The notes: generated by a model from the letters alone, not told the origin. 11,903 nt of DNA from Candidatus Solibacter sp. (GCA_017883345.1 JADGNT010000067.1:1-11903), one strand, 5' to 3'. Shown: positions 1 through 7,349, numbered from the stretch's first letter. Program-made: numbers and translations.

Positions 1-150
1 CGCAGTCACCGATGCCCCGGGAACAACAGCCCCTGAAGGGTCCGAAACTACGCCCTGGATTGAACCGGCGCCGCCGATCTGGCCGAAGCCGGGGACCGCG
101 AGCAGCAGTGCGGCGAGAAAAACTACGCTGACCGTCAAGAACTTGTTCAT
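1..150 (-). CDS. TonB-dependent receptor, Oar-like, N-terminal fragment
   Basis: Only the first 50 codons are inside the window; the gene continues past the left edge. The N-terminus is a clear Sec signal peptide (MNKF, then a Val/Leu/Ala-rich core ending near GFGQ). It is followed by the opening of a carboxypeptidase-regulatory-like (CarboxypepD_reg) beta-sandwich, seen as IQGVVSDPSGAVVPGASVTA. In Acidobacteriota this combination typically opens roughly 1000-residue Oar-type TonB-dependent outer-membrane receptors, which import large substrates such as oligosaccharides. The start is set by an AAGGGAG ribosome-binding site (156-162) lying 5 nt before the ATG. Family assignment rests on 50 residues, so an exported protein with the same plug-preceding domain but no barrel cannot be excluded. 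Confidence 0.8.
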   Translation of the reverse strand, partial: MNKFLTVSVVFLAALLLAVPGFGQIGGAGSIQGVVSDPSGAVVPGASVTA

Positions 151-478
151 AACAGCTCCCTTCGGATGGTTTTCTGGCTATTCATCGACCATAATCGCGG
201 GTTAGAAGGAGAGGCGACGCTCACACCCCTGACACTGATCACAGTAGACCGGCCATCCAGCCCCAGCCAAGCGGGGCGCGTGGTTATTATTAATGATAAC
301 CAGACCAACAAAGCCGAAACTGACCCTGCACATAGATAATGCAAAAACGGGCGAATGTCAATCTATTTTTTCGGAATGATGCCGCACTTTTCCGGTAACG
401 CCGGGTACCTGTTCGTGGCCATTTCCGGATCCGCACGCCCCGGGGCGTTAATTAACGAAGAGAATTCACCAAACGTAG
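151..478. other. non-coding region, presumed receptor regulatory region
   Basis: These 328 bases hold no convincing gene. They separate the leftward receptor gene from the rightward transporter remnant. The part nearest the receptor (about 281-345) is more AT-rich than the rest and contains an operator-like palindrome. Two adjoining perfect palindromes lie at 435-448 and 446-457. No strong -35/-10 pair was found for the receptor. Short open frames here have no recognisable protein character. Confidence 0.6.
281..302. promoter_or_regulatory. operator-like 22-bp imperfect palindrome
   Basis: Half-sites TGGTTAT and ATAACCA flank an 8-bp AT-rich centre. Across the 22 bp, 10 of 11 base pairs are symmetric. 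The element lies about 130 bp upstream of the receptor start, in an AT-rich patch of otherwise GC-rich DNA, as expected of a dimeric repressor or activator site. It does not match a regulator consensus I can name with confidence; the outward order of its halves differs from a Fur box. Confidence 0.4.
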
Positions 479-736
479 CTGTCCATGCTTGCGGCGCGAG
501 CGAAGCGTCAGGTTGCTGCCGAGATTGGGAGTGGGGCCTTGAGAGCGGATTCCAGACAGACCGATTTTTGCGCCTACGTGTCTGCGATTTTGTTGGGTAG
601 CTTGCTCCTGAATGCGTTGTTGGGCTGGTGGTGGGCCGATCCGGTTGCAGGATTGGTCATGGTGCCGATCACAGCGAAGGAAGGCATCGACGGGCTCCGG
701 GGTGAGGCTTGCTGCGACGATTGCGGCTGTCATTGA
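479..736 (+). pseudogene. 3' fragment of a heavy-metal cation transporter
   Basis: The frame that reads from the first ATG at 485 gives 83 residues resembling the C-terminal third of the small CDF-like 'cation transporter' family. It has a cytoplasmic stretch rich in Arg/Lys (LAARAKRQVAAEIGSGALRA), then a QTD..AY helix entry. Two hydrophobic segments follow (SAILLGSLLLNALLGWWW and DPVAGLVMVPI), then a Cys/Asp tail CCDDCGCH that likely binds metal. Family members are roughly 200 residues or more with several more membrane helices. Here an in-frame TAG (476-478) closes the frame upstream, and no other frame before it looks like the missing N-terminus. I read this as a decayed remnant of mobile cargo; a functional 83-residue protein is unlikely but not excluded. 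Confidence 0.7.
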
Positions 737-763
737 ACCAGCAACTGCCCGTCCCAGTTTTGC

Positions 764-792
764 TTGATGTCCACGCCACCGCGAGGTAATGT
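764..792 (+). promoter_or_regulatory. possible promoter of the integrase remnant
   Basis: TTGATG (764-769) and TAATGT (787-792) are separated by 17 bp and lie about 40 bp before the integrase start. The -35 matches the sigma-70 consensus well, the -10 only partly. The two boxes are embedded in a direct repeat, TGATGTCCAC (765-774) and TAATGTCCAC (787-796), whose copies start 22 bp apart, about two helical turns. Confidence 0.25.
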
Positions 793-830
793 CCACATGG
801 CTACCGATATCGCCCATTAAGAGGACCTAA

Positions 831-1538
831 ATGACTGATTTGATTGTTGTTCCGCAGCCTACCGACTGGCGAAGGTGGAAGGGGTTGGTGCTCGACAGCG
901 TCTCGTCGCCGATTACCCGTCGAGTGTACAATCTCGGGCTCGACGAATTCTTCGAGTGGTACGGGCACGAACCCCGGCCCGGATTCACGAACGCGACGGT
1001 GTGCGCGTGGCGAGTTGCTCTGGAGGCCCGCGGGCTCGGCGCCGTCTCCATCAATGTGCGGATCACGGCGGTGCGCAAGCTGGCGGTGGAAGCCGCCGAC
1101 AACGGGCTGCTGGCGCCCGAACTCGCCAATGGGATTACGCGGGTGAAGGGTGTCGCATCCAAGGGGGTCCGCTTGGGGAACTGGCTGACGGTGCGGCAGG
1201 CGCAGACGCTCCTGAACGCGCCGGACGCCACCACGACCAAGGGGCTCCGGGATCGCGCGATCCTGGCGGTCCTCCTGGGCTGCGGGCTCCGGCGCTCGGA
1301 GGTGGCTGCGCTCACCGTCCCCCACGTCCAACAGCGCGACGGGCGGTGGTGCATCATAGATCTGGTTGGAAAGCACGGCGGCGTCCGGACGGTGCCGATG
1401 CCGACATGGGTAAAGGTGGCAATCGATGCGTGGACATCGGCGGCCGGGATTGCCGACGGATACGTATTCCGACCCGTAACCAGCGCATATCATCGCGGAT
1501 GTATCATGCAGGCAGGAGGACCCAAATGGCCCAAGTAG
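831..1538 (+). pseudogene. tyrosine recombinase/integrase, C-terminally truncated
   Basis: A phage-type site-specific recombinase in which homology is visible to about residue 216 (nt 1478). The N-terminal SAM-like DNA-binding domain occupies about residues 15-105, and the catalytic domain opens near residue 118. The first catalytic Arg is in CGLRRSEV (R154) and the beta-hairpin Lys is in GKHGGVRTVPM (K181). The fold then breaks off after GYVFRPV. The HxxR box, the second His/Trp and the nucleophilic Tyr are all absent, and the last 19 residues are unrelated. Relatives run to roughly 330 residues, so about 110 are missing and the protein cannot recombine DNA. The start is supported by AAGAGGA (819-825), 5 nt before the ATG. 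The TAG lies 13 nt inside the next gene. With the transporter remnant it marks a decayed mobile element. Confidence 0.85.
1514..1520 (+). promoter_or_regulatory. ribosome-binding site fixing the GH106-like start
   Basis: AGGAGGA, a near-perfect anti-16S match, sits 5 nt before the ATG at 1526, while the integrase remnant frame is still open. It picks this start over in-frame ATGs further upstream, whose translation is unrelated to the enzyme. Confidence 0.8.
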
Positions 1539-4279
1539 CAAGATCTTGCGTACTCATGTTTTTCTCCGTGACGCTGCTGGCTCAGCGGCCCTGGCAGCAG
1601 GTCACGGTTCCATCGGTGCGCGAGGCAGCCGCCAATTTCAAATCGCCGCCGCACGAATATGGCGCCATCCAGCCGTTTACAAGTTGGAACGGCCCGGACG
1701 CCACGGAGAGGATGGCGCGGATCGTCCAGGATCTCGACCGTCTCGCGGCCAATGGCATCTTTGTGGTGAACGTCTCGCCAGGACGCGGCGAGCCGCTGTA
1801 CCTCACGCCGGAGCACATGAACCAGATGAAGTTCGTGGTCCAGGAAGCGGCCAAGCGGGGGATGAAGCTGTGGCTCCAGGACGAATCCGACTACCCCAGC
1901 GGGTTTGCCGGCGGCAAGATCAGCAAGCAATACCCGCAACTCGGCATGCAGGGTATCGTCGCCGATATCCACGTCCGCGTCGCGCCCGGCCAGACGCTCT
2001 CCATGCCGGCGCCGCCGGACACACTCGCCATCTACGCGGTGAAGGCATCCCCCGACCAACAGGTACAAGGCATCGTTCCGATTCCGGTTCCCGCCAACGG
2101 CCAGCTCAAGTGGATCGTGCCGAACGAAGGCTCAACCCCGAACGAGCCCCGTTACTTGTGGGAGGTGGTTTTCGTACGGCACATTTACGTCAGCTCGCCG
2201 ACGCGTAATTTCAATCGCGAGGACGGCACGCGCGCCAAAGACGGCCTGTACACGCTCATCGACTACCTGGACGCCGATGCCACGCGCGCCTTCCTCAAGA
2301 TCACGCACGAAACCTACAGGCAGGCCATCGGCGGCGAGTTCGGCAAGACCGTTTTGGGCTTCTTCAGCGATGAGCCGGATTATTCCATCAGCGGCATGCC
2401 CTGGACGCCCAAGCTGCTGGAAGAGTTTCAGAAGCGGAAAGGTTACGATCTGCAGCCCTACATCCCGATGTTCTTCACCGGCAAACTAACCGATGAGGCG
2501 TCGCGGGCCAAAGCCGACTACTGGGACGTGTGGAGCGGCATCTTTCAAAATACTTTCTTCAGAACGCAAGCCGACTGGTGCGCGAAATACAACGTGGAAT
2601 ACCTGATGCACCTGAACCACGAAGAAACCATGGCGGCCCTGGTTCGCAGCGAGGGCGACTTCTTCAGAGACATGCGGTACGTGCAGGTGCCCGGAATCGA
2701 TAACCTGAGCCAGCTTCTGCCAAATCTGGTGCACACGCCGGACGGAACGTGGCGTATCAACAACAATTTCCCCAAGCTCTCGTCTTCGGCGGCGCACCTG
2801 TTCGGTAAGCCCAAGGTCTGGACCGAAGGGGCTGGCGGACCGGGCATCGACGGCAAGTACTCGTTGGATTTTCAACTGGTGAGAGGAGTAAACACGCTGC
2901 AGATTCGGGTCCCGGTCCGGGGAGGCGGTGGCGGCGGAAATGCGGCCTCGCCGCCGCCCGCCGTGCCGCCACAGGCCCCCATGTTGGCGTGGTACGCCAA
3001 CCGCGCCGGCTATTTGATGGCTATCGGACGCCCGGCGGCGCAGGTGGGCCTTTATCATCCCACGCAGAGCATATGGATGGGGGACGAAGAAGCCGACCGC
3101 AGCACAACCAAGCTGGGCTGGCAGTTGTTCGAACACCAGGTGGATTGGGATTACTTCGACGAGCAGTCGCTCAGCTCGGTGGCGACCATCGAGAACGGCG
3201 GATTCAAGAATCTCAGTGGGCAGATGTACAGGGCCATCGTGGTTCCGTCCTCCACGGTGATCACGCGGACGGGGCTGGAACGCTTTCAGTCCTTCGTCAA
3301 AGGCGGCGGCAAGGTAATTTTCGTGGGTAAGACTCCAGGGCTGGTGGTGGACAAGACGTTCTTGAACGCCAAGGACACGCCCGACCTAAGCTTCGCCACG
3401 CTGATCGAGCCCTCGGGCGACATTACGCCGCGCGTACTCGCGGCGCTTCCCAAGCCGGATGTGAAGGTCGACTCGGAGTTTCCTAGGTTGACCTACACGC
3501 GCCGGAGCTGGCGCGACGCCGAAATGTACTTTTTCTTCAATGAGAGCAATAAGGAGGAATCGCGTACCGCAACCATCGCCGGGCGCGGCCAGGCGCAAGC
3601 CTGGGACCTGGCTACGGGCGAGATTCATCCCATCGCAGGCGCGCTTGCCGAGAGCGACTCGGTGCACTTTCCGCTGGTGCTCGGACCCTACGAGGCGAAG
3701 GTCGTCGTGGTCGGGCCACTTCCGAGCGGGGTCGCCGCTCCAGAACCCTCTTCGGCGTCTGGCACTCCTCTCGTGGAACTGGGGGGAGACTGGACGTTGG
3801 ACCTGAACGGCAAACAGGTGACCACGCCGCTGAAATCGTGGGAGGACCTCGGCACGCAATCCTTCGCCGGCCCGGCCACATATCGCAAGCAGTTCACGTC
3901 TCCCGCCGCGCCGGCCGGCAAGCGGCTGTTTCTGGAAATCGCCGATGTGCGCGACTACGCGCGGGTCAGGTTGAATGGGAAGGAATTCGAAGCGCACGCC
4001 TGGCAACCCTATCGCTGGGACATCACCAGCGCGTTGAAAGCCGGCCCCAATGATCTGGAGATACAGGTGAACGCGACGCCTTCAGGCCGCGGGGGCTCTG
4101 GCGGTGCGCCTCCGGCTGCCGCACCCGGCCGAGGCGCCAGGGCGCAAGGCGCTCCGGGAACTACTGCCACGCCGGGCGCGGCTGGCGTATACGGATCCGT
4201 CGGCGGAGGAGGGGGCCGCGGCGCGGCGCAGCCGTCGGTTTCCGGCCTGTTGGGCCCGGTTCGCCTGGTGGCGCGCTGA
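1526..4279 (+). CDS. exported glycoside hydrolase, GH106 alpha-L-rhamnosidase-like
   Basis: A 917-residue secreted enzyme. A short hydrophobic signal (residues 8-20, ending LLAQ) precedes a TIM-barrel region. That region has motifs I associate with GH106 and its unnamed relatives: WLQDESDYPSGFAGG (116-130), GFFSDEPDYS (278-287), RKGYDLQPYIPMFF (304-317), VPGIDNLS (388-395), then SSSAAHLFGKPKVWTEG (419-435). E283 and E434 are the best candidates for catalytic carboxylates. This is inferred from motif position; catalysis by named residues is not shown here. A GATase-like middle segment (about 565-605, FVKGGGKVIFVG) and a GH2-type sugar-binding jelly roll (about 750-917, ending SGLLGPVRLVAR) follow. 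Two low-complexity stretches, 465-485 and 851-903, are Gly/Pro/Ala/Arg-rich. The substrate is probably a rhamnose- or galactose-containing plant or microbial polysaccharide; the specificity is uncertain. Its native upstream region appears to be cut at about 1478. Confidence 0.75.
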   Translation: MAQVARSCVLMFFSVTLLAQRPWQQVTVPSVREAAANFKSPPHEYGAIQPFTSWNGPDATERMARIVQDLDRLAANGIFVVNVSPGRGEPLYLTPEHMNQMKFVVQEAAKRGMKLWLQDESDYPSGFAGGKISKQYPQLGMQGIVADIHVRVAPGQTLSMPAPPDTLAIYAVKASPDQQVQGIVPIPVPANGQLKWIVPNEGSTPNEPRYLWEVVFVRHIYVSSPTRNFNREDGTRAKDGLYTLIDYLDADATRAFLKITHETYRQAIGGEFGKTVLGFFSDEPDYSISGMPWTPKLLEEFQKRKGYDLQPYIPMFFTGKLTDEASRAKADYWDVWSGIFQNTFFRTQADWCAKYNVEYLMHLNHEETMAALVRSEGDFFRDMRYVQVPGIDNLSQLLPNLVHTPDGTWRINNNFPKLSSSAAHLFGKPKVWTEGAGGPGIDGKYSLDFQLVRGVNTLQIRVPVRGGGGGGNAASPPPAVPPQAPMLAWYANRAGYLMAIGRPAAQVGLYHPTQSIWMGDEEADRSTTKLGWQLFEHQVDWDYFDEQSLSSVATIENGGFKNLSGQMYRAIVVPSSTVITRTGLERFQSFVKGGGKVIFVGKTPGLVVDKTFLNAKDTPDLSFATLIEPSGDITPRVLAALPKPDVKVDSEFPRLTYTRRSWRDAEMYFFFNESNKEESRTATIAGRGQAQAWDLATGEIHPIAGALAESDSVHFPLVLGPYEAKVVVVGPLPSGVAAPEPSSASGTPLVELGGDWTLDLNGKQVTTPLKSWEDLGTQSFAGPATYRKQFTSPAAPAGKRLFLEIADVRDYARVRLNGKEFEAHAWQPYRWDITSALKAGPNDLEIQVNATPSGRGGSGGAPPAAAPGRGARAQGAPGTTATPGAAGVYGSVGGGGGRGAAQPSVSGLLGPVRLVAR
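4079..4234 (+). repeat. Gly/Ala/Pro/Arg-rich low-complexity insert in the hydrolase
   Basis: Residues 852-903 of the GH106-like enzyme lie between a jelly-roll strand (LEIQVNA) and the closing SGLLGPVRL motif. In relatives I would expect a short loop there. Composition is almost only G, A, P, R, S, T and Q, with GRGG, GRGAR and GGGGGRGA patches. Codons are mixed, so it is not a simple recent triplet expansion. Confidence 0.7.
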
Positions 4280-4285
4280 GGTGAG

Positions 4286-4308
4286 TCCCCGCGACGGGAG
4301 AGCGGGGA
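4286..4308. terminator. stem-loop between convergent genes
   Basis: TCCCCGC (4286-4292) pairs perfectly with GCGGGGA (4302-4308) across a 9-nt loop. It fills most of the 39-bp gap between the converging stop codons at 4279 and 4319. It could serve both directions. There is no U-tract, so classical intrinsic termination is uncertain. Confidence 0.4.
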
Positions 4309-4318
4309 GCGGCGTGCC

Positions 4319-5764
4319 TCAGCGGTCAATCCGAATCATGATCTTGTCGAGGGCTGCACGGTCGAACGGGTATCCCAGCCCCGGCTCGGTTGGCGCCAAG
4401 ACGAACCCGTTCGCGTCGGTCCGAAACTTGTCCCGCATGTAGGGCCGGTCCACGTACTCCCACGGCCACGGCATTTCGAACCAGTAAGTGTTCGGCAGAG
4501 CCAACTCCAATTGGAAATGCGCCGCCAGGTCCATCCCGTTGCCCCAGTTGTGCGGCGTACACGGCAGGCCGAATGTGTCGGCCAACTGGCCCACCCGGAA
4601 CGAACCGGTGATGCCGCCGATGTTGTCCGCGATCAGCCGTACAACGTCCATCGCACCCCGGCGGATGTACTCGCCAAAGTCGTAGACGCTCAGAAGAAAC
4701 TCTCCCACTTCAATGGGGGTGTCCAAGTTCTTCCGCAACTCAATCAGCGCTTCGATATTCGTCGTCGGAACGGGGTCTTCAAAGGACACGTAGCCGCACT
4801 GATCCAGCACCCGCCCAACCTTCAACGCCTCGAAGTAGTTGTAGCGTTGCACCGGGTCGAACAACAGCGTGAAGTCGTCTCCCACCGCCTTGCGGACTTC
4901 CTTGATCTCCTCGATGTGGCCCAGGTAGCTCGGGATTTGGCCGCCGGTCCTGCGCTGGCCCCCACCGGGGTGGATTTTATAGGCCTTGAGTCCCGCCGCC
5001 TTGGCTTTCAGCGCGTCCGGTCCGAAATCCTCCACATTAGGCAGGTGTTGCGAACTGGCGTAAGCCAACATCCGATCCTTAGTGCCGCCCAGGATCTTGT
5101 AGATGGGCCTATTTACCGCCTTGCCCAGAATGTCCCACAGACAGAAATCGCAGATGGCCGCGTGCAAGTTCGGCCCCGCGCCGGAGCTGCCGCCTCGGTT
5201 GGCGAAGCCAAAGCCGCCGACAAATGGTCCGCCTCTACCGCCACCACCACCTCTGGCTCCGGCCGGCGCTCCGGTTCCGCCCTGGGCTCCTGCCGTTGCG
5301 CCGGCAACCGCACCGCCTCGGGCTCCGGCAGCCGCACCGGCGCCTGCTGCTCCCGCTCCGCCGCGAGCGCCGCCTGCGCCTCCGCCGAGCCCGCTTGCTC
5401 GCGCCGGATTGGGGATGTACGCCACGGTGGGAAGAAGGTCAAACAGGTTCTTGCCAACACACGCGGACTTAGCGAAGTCAAGCCACCCCGGAGGGTTCCC
5501 CCGGTTGCCCAGGGTGAAGTTGCCCTCAATCCCGCCGGCGGTCACCAGAGAGACGATCTCCCCACTCTCGGAACTATTGAGACGACGGGCATCGCCGATA
5601 TCGGCTACGTAGACTTTGGCCTCTTTGATGGTGAGGTCCGGCAAGTCGCCGGCCTTAATTGCGGCTGCCTGCGCGGCCAGGTTGACCGGGTGGGCCACGG
5701 TCGCCGCTCCCGCCGCCGCCGAAACGCCGAAGAAACTGCGTCGCGATAGTTCATGTCTTGGCAT
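4319..5764 (-). CDS. Tat-exported enolase-superfamily sugar-acid dehydratase
   Basis: A 481-residue member of the mandelate racemase/muconate lactonizing enzyme group. Family enzymes abstract a proton next to a carboxylate, usually to dehydrate aldonic acids to 2-keto-3-deoxy acids. A twin-arginine signal is evident (SRRSFFG, Arg 8-9, then an Ala-rich core to about 35). The capping domain runs to about 120. After a long insert, the barrel starts at NLHAAICDFCLWDILGKA. Metal ligands are D303 (LLFDP), E329 (FEDP) and E355 (EVGE). K260/K263 (LKAYKIHP), D380 (ADNIGG) and H405 (HNWGNG) are the expected acid/base set, so the active site looks intact. The start is chosen by AAGGAGG (5769-5775), 4 nt before the ATG; an ATG 48 nt upstream lacks this. 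The substrate is not predictable. Export of such an enzyme is unusual. It converges with the GH106-like gene. Confidence 0.88.
   Translation of the reverse strand: MPRHELSRRSFFGVSAAAGAATVAHPVNLAAQAAAIKAGDLPDLTIKEAKVYVADIGDARRLNSSESGEIVSLVTAGGIEGNFTLGNRGNPPGWLDFAKSACVGKNLFDLLPTVAYIPNPARASGLGGGAGGARGGAGAAGAGAAAGARGGAVAGATAGAQGGTGAPAGARGGGGGRGGPFVGGFGFANRGGSSGAGPNLHAAICDFCLWDILGKAVNRPIYKILGGTKDRMLAYASSQHLPNVEDFGPDALKAKAAGLKAYKIHPGGGQRRTGGQIPSYLGHIEEIKEVRKAVGDDFTLLFDPVQRYNYFEALKVGRVLDQCGYVSFEDPVPTTNIEALIELRKNLDTPIEVGEFLLSVYDFGEYIRRGAMDVVRLIADNIGGITGSFRVGQLADTFGLPCTPHNWGNGMDLAAHFQLELALPNTYWFEMPWPWEYVDRPYMRDKFRTDANGFVLAPTEPGLGYPFDRAALDKIMIRIDR
5171..5398 (-). repeat. RGG-punctuated Gly/Ala-rich insert in the dehydratase
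   Basis: Residues 123-198 are an approximately 75-residue low-complexity segment joining the capping domain to the barrel. The pattern is GGARGGAGAAG, GARGGAVAGA and GARGGGGGRGG. Synonymous codons vary throughout (GGC, GGA, GGT, GGG; GCA, GCC, GCG), which argues against recent slippage. Normal family members have no such segment at this place, as far as I know. Confidence 0.8.
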
Positions 5765-5768
5765 AAGA

Positions 5769-5775
5769 CCTCCTT
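5769..5775 (-). promoter_or_regulatory. ribosome-binding site of the dehydratase
   Basis: AAGGAGG on the minus strand with a 4-nt spacer to the ATG at 5764. It decides the start in favour of the protein beginning MPRHELSRRSFFG. Confidence 0.8.
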
Positions 5776-5886
5776 GTGAAGATTCCATTGCGAAACATGC
5801 TCCGCACTCCACCTGGGCAGGCCAGAGCGGAAGTCCCGATCATCCTCTGAGCACGCTCGACTTTTGGTTCCATATCCTGGCCGGAA

Positions 5887-5915
5887 CATCTATCACACGT
5901 TGTAGGTAGTGTCAA
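5887..5915 (-). promoter_or_regulatory. candidate sigma-70 promoter of the dehydratase
   Basis: A perfect TTGACA -35 (5910-5915) is followed by 17 bp and a weak -10, TAGATG (5887-5892). Transcription would start near 5880 and give a leader of about 115 nt. It lies in the 204-bp gap after the preceding gene's stop, suggesting that the dehydratase is transcribed separately from the operon upstream. Confidence 0.45.
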
Positions 5916-5968
5916 TGCTGGAAGAACTCAACTCGGCCGCAACTCGCCGCCCGCGATCACGGGGACTG

Positions 5969-7348
5969 TCACCCGGAAAGCTCGATCGCCGCGTAGTTCT
6001 TCATGCCGGGAATCTGTACGACAGTGCCGCCGTTCTCCGGCGCCTGCGTAGCCGGACGCGGGGTCTCGTCTCCGATGGTCCACAACTGCGCGGCGCGATA
6101 CCGGTTACGGAACCAGATGGACACGCGGTCGTCGGCGAGTCGCTGGGCGAAATTGATCACCTGAAAGAGCGCGTGGGTACCATCCCGGGACGCGGTGTAG
6201 TTCGAGAGGAAGGCTTCGATATTGTAGAATCGCGTAAGGTCTTCAGCCCGTCCCAGTAGCACTTGGATGTCGCGCGCGACCATGTAGGGGTCCGCCGAAT
6301 CGCCTTTGACGATCGCGAGTTTGCCTTTTCCGAGCCGGCGGATGTCGATCCTGGGGTGGCTTTGGCCGGCCGGCACGCCGCGTTCACCATGCCAACTCCG
6401 GCTGGCGAGCAACACGCCTCCCTGTTGTGTAAAAGCGAGCAGCTTTCGCCGCAGAGCCGGGATCGGAGGTTCTTCGTCCATCGCGACCAGCGCCTTGAAG
6501 CTCGCGAGTGAAGCGGATTCAGCCGCCGATTTTTCCAGGATGCGATACGGCAGGTTGCGGCGGCCGATCAGGTTCAGCAGTTCCGAGCCCATCATCTCGT
6601 TGGCCCCCGCGAAATCGGAAATGACGCCCACGACGCCCTGTGGCTCCAGAGAGGCCCATCCGCGATGCTTTTCGAAAAAAGCCAGGGCATTTGCGAGTGC
6701 TTTCCAGGCTTCCGCGGAGCCCGGGTCCTTCGCGGCCAACCCGGCGCGAAGGTTCTGGTCCAGCGAGACCACCCAGCGGCCGCCAAACGAGACGGCATCG
6801 GCCACCGCACGGACGTATGTCTCCGTCGGCACGATGTCGGGAGGTCCTGGAGGATCGCACAGCAGCCACAACGTCTTGGCGGGCGCACGAACACGAGCCA
6901 GGCGGAGAAACCAGCCGTTGGAATCGATCCAGGGACTGGCGGTCGGCCCGGACAGCGCTTCGCCGCGTTCCGGCGCCAGGGCAATCGCGGGCCAGACATT
7001 GTCTTGGACAACGAGAATCGGCGAAGACGATTGCCAGGGCGTCTTGGCCCGTTCGCAGAGCGGCAGTGCCGGCAGAGCCGCAAGGGGCGCGGCATCTTCA
7101 GCGATGACGGCGTCCAAGCCCGCGGATCTGGCGCTGGCGAAAGCGGAAGCGCGGTCACCGCCCCGGACCATCCCCACGAACGCAAGTCCCGCGGCTTTGC
7201 CCTTCGCCACCAGCGGCGCGAGAGACTGCTGCCCTTCGGCAGTCCACTCCACCACCAGGCAATTGACCGGCGTGCGGTCGAGAATGGCCAGCATGGAAGC
7301 GTCCGGCCATGGCCATCGCATGGGAACCCACCGGTGCATGTCGGCCAT
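5969..7348 (-). CDS. unrecognised 459-residue protein, coupled to the DUF362 gene
   Basis: I do not recognise the family. No signal peptide or membrane helix is evident. Residues about 25-100 read like alternating beta/alpha units (NCLVVEW, AGLAFVGMV, GLDAVIAED), as in a TIM-barrel start. Residues 185-200 (FGGRWVVSLDQNL) and 238-246 (GVVGVISDF) continue that style. Residues 285-320 (FKALVAMDEEPPIPALRRKLLAFTQQGGVLLASRSW) resemble the GATase-like domain found in several glycoside-hydrolase-type proteins. The C-terminal 70 residues (FQVINFAQRLADDRVSIWFR) look beta-rich. The start at 7348 follows the previous stop by one nucleotide, implying translational coupling; a second ATG three codons later is possible. 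A cytoplasmic or non-classically placed carbohydrate-related enzyme is the likeliest reading, but this is inference. Confidence 0.75.
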   Translation of the reverse strand: MADMHRWVPMRWPWPDASMLAILDRTPVNCLVVEWTAEGQQSLAPLVAKGKAAGLAFVGMVRGGDRASAFASARSAGLDAVIAEDAAPLAALPALPLCERAKTPWQSSSPILVVQDNVWPAIALAPERGEALSGPTASPWIDSNGWFLRLARVRAPAKTLWLLCDPPGPPDIVPTETYVRAVADAVSFGGRWVVSLDQNLRAGLAAKDPGSAEAWKALANALAFFEKHRGWASLEPQGVVGVISDFAGANEMMGSELLNLIGRRNLPYRILEKSAAESASLASFKALVAMDEEPPIPALRRKLLAFTQQGGVLLASRSWHGERGVPAGQSHPRIDIRRLGKGKLAIVKGDSADPYMVARDIQVLLGRAEDLTRFYNIEAFLSNYTASRDGTHALFQVINFAQRLADDRVSIWFRNRYRAAQLWTIGDETPRPATQAPENGGTVVQIPGMKNYAAIELSG

Positions 7349-7349
7349 C

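Noticed and set aside
452..817. Minus-strand open frame of 121 codons over the transporter remnant
   Set aside because: The plus strand of the same bases reads as a recognisable transporter tail; the minus frame has no protein character.
875..1525. N-terminal extension of the GH106-like protein by 217 residues
   Set aside because: The extension is an out-of-frame reading of the integrase remnant. The strong ribosome-binding site at 1514-1520 and a signal peptide mark the true start at 1526.
5171..5398. Gly/Ala-rich part of the dehydratase as a sign of a frameshift
   Set aside because: The frame is continuous, with conserved enolase-superfamily sequence in the same frame on both sides, so it is an insert and not a sequencing slip.
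4511..5749. Plus-strand open frame opposite the dehydratase (412 codons)
   Set aside because: It is antisense to an intact enolase-superfamily gene; the apparent repeats in it are just the complement of the Gly/Ala-rich insert.
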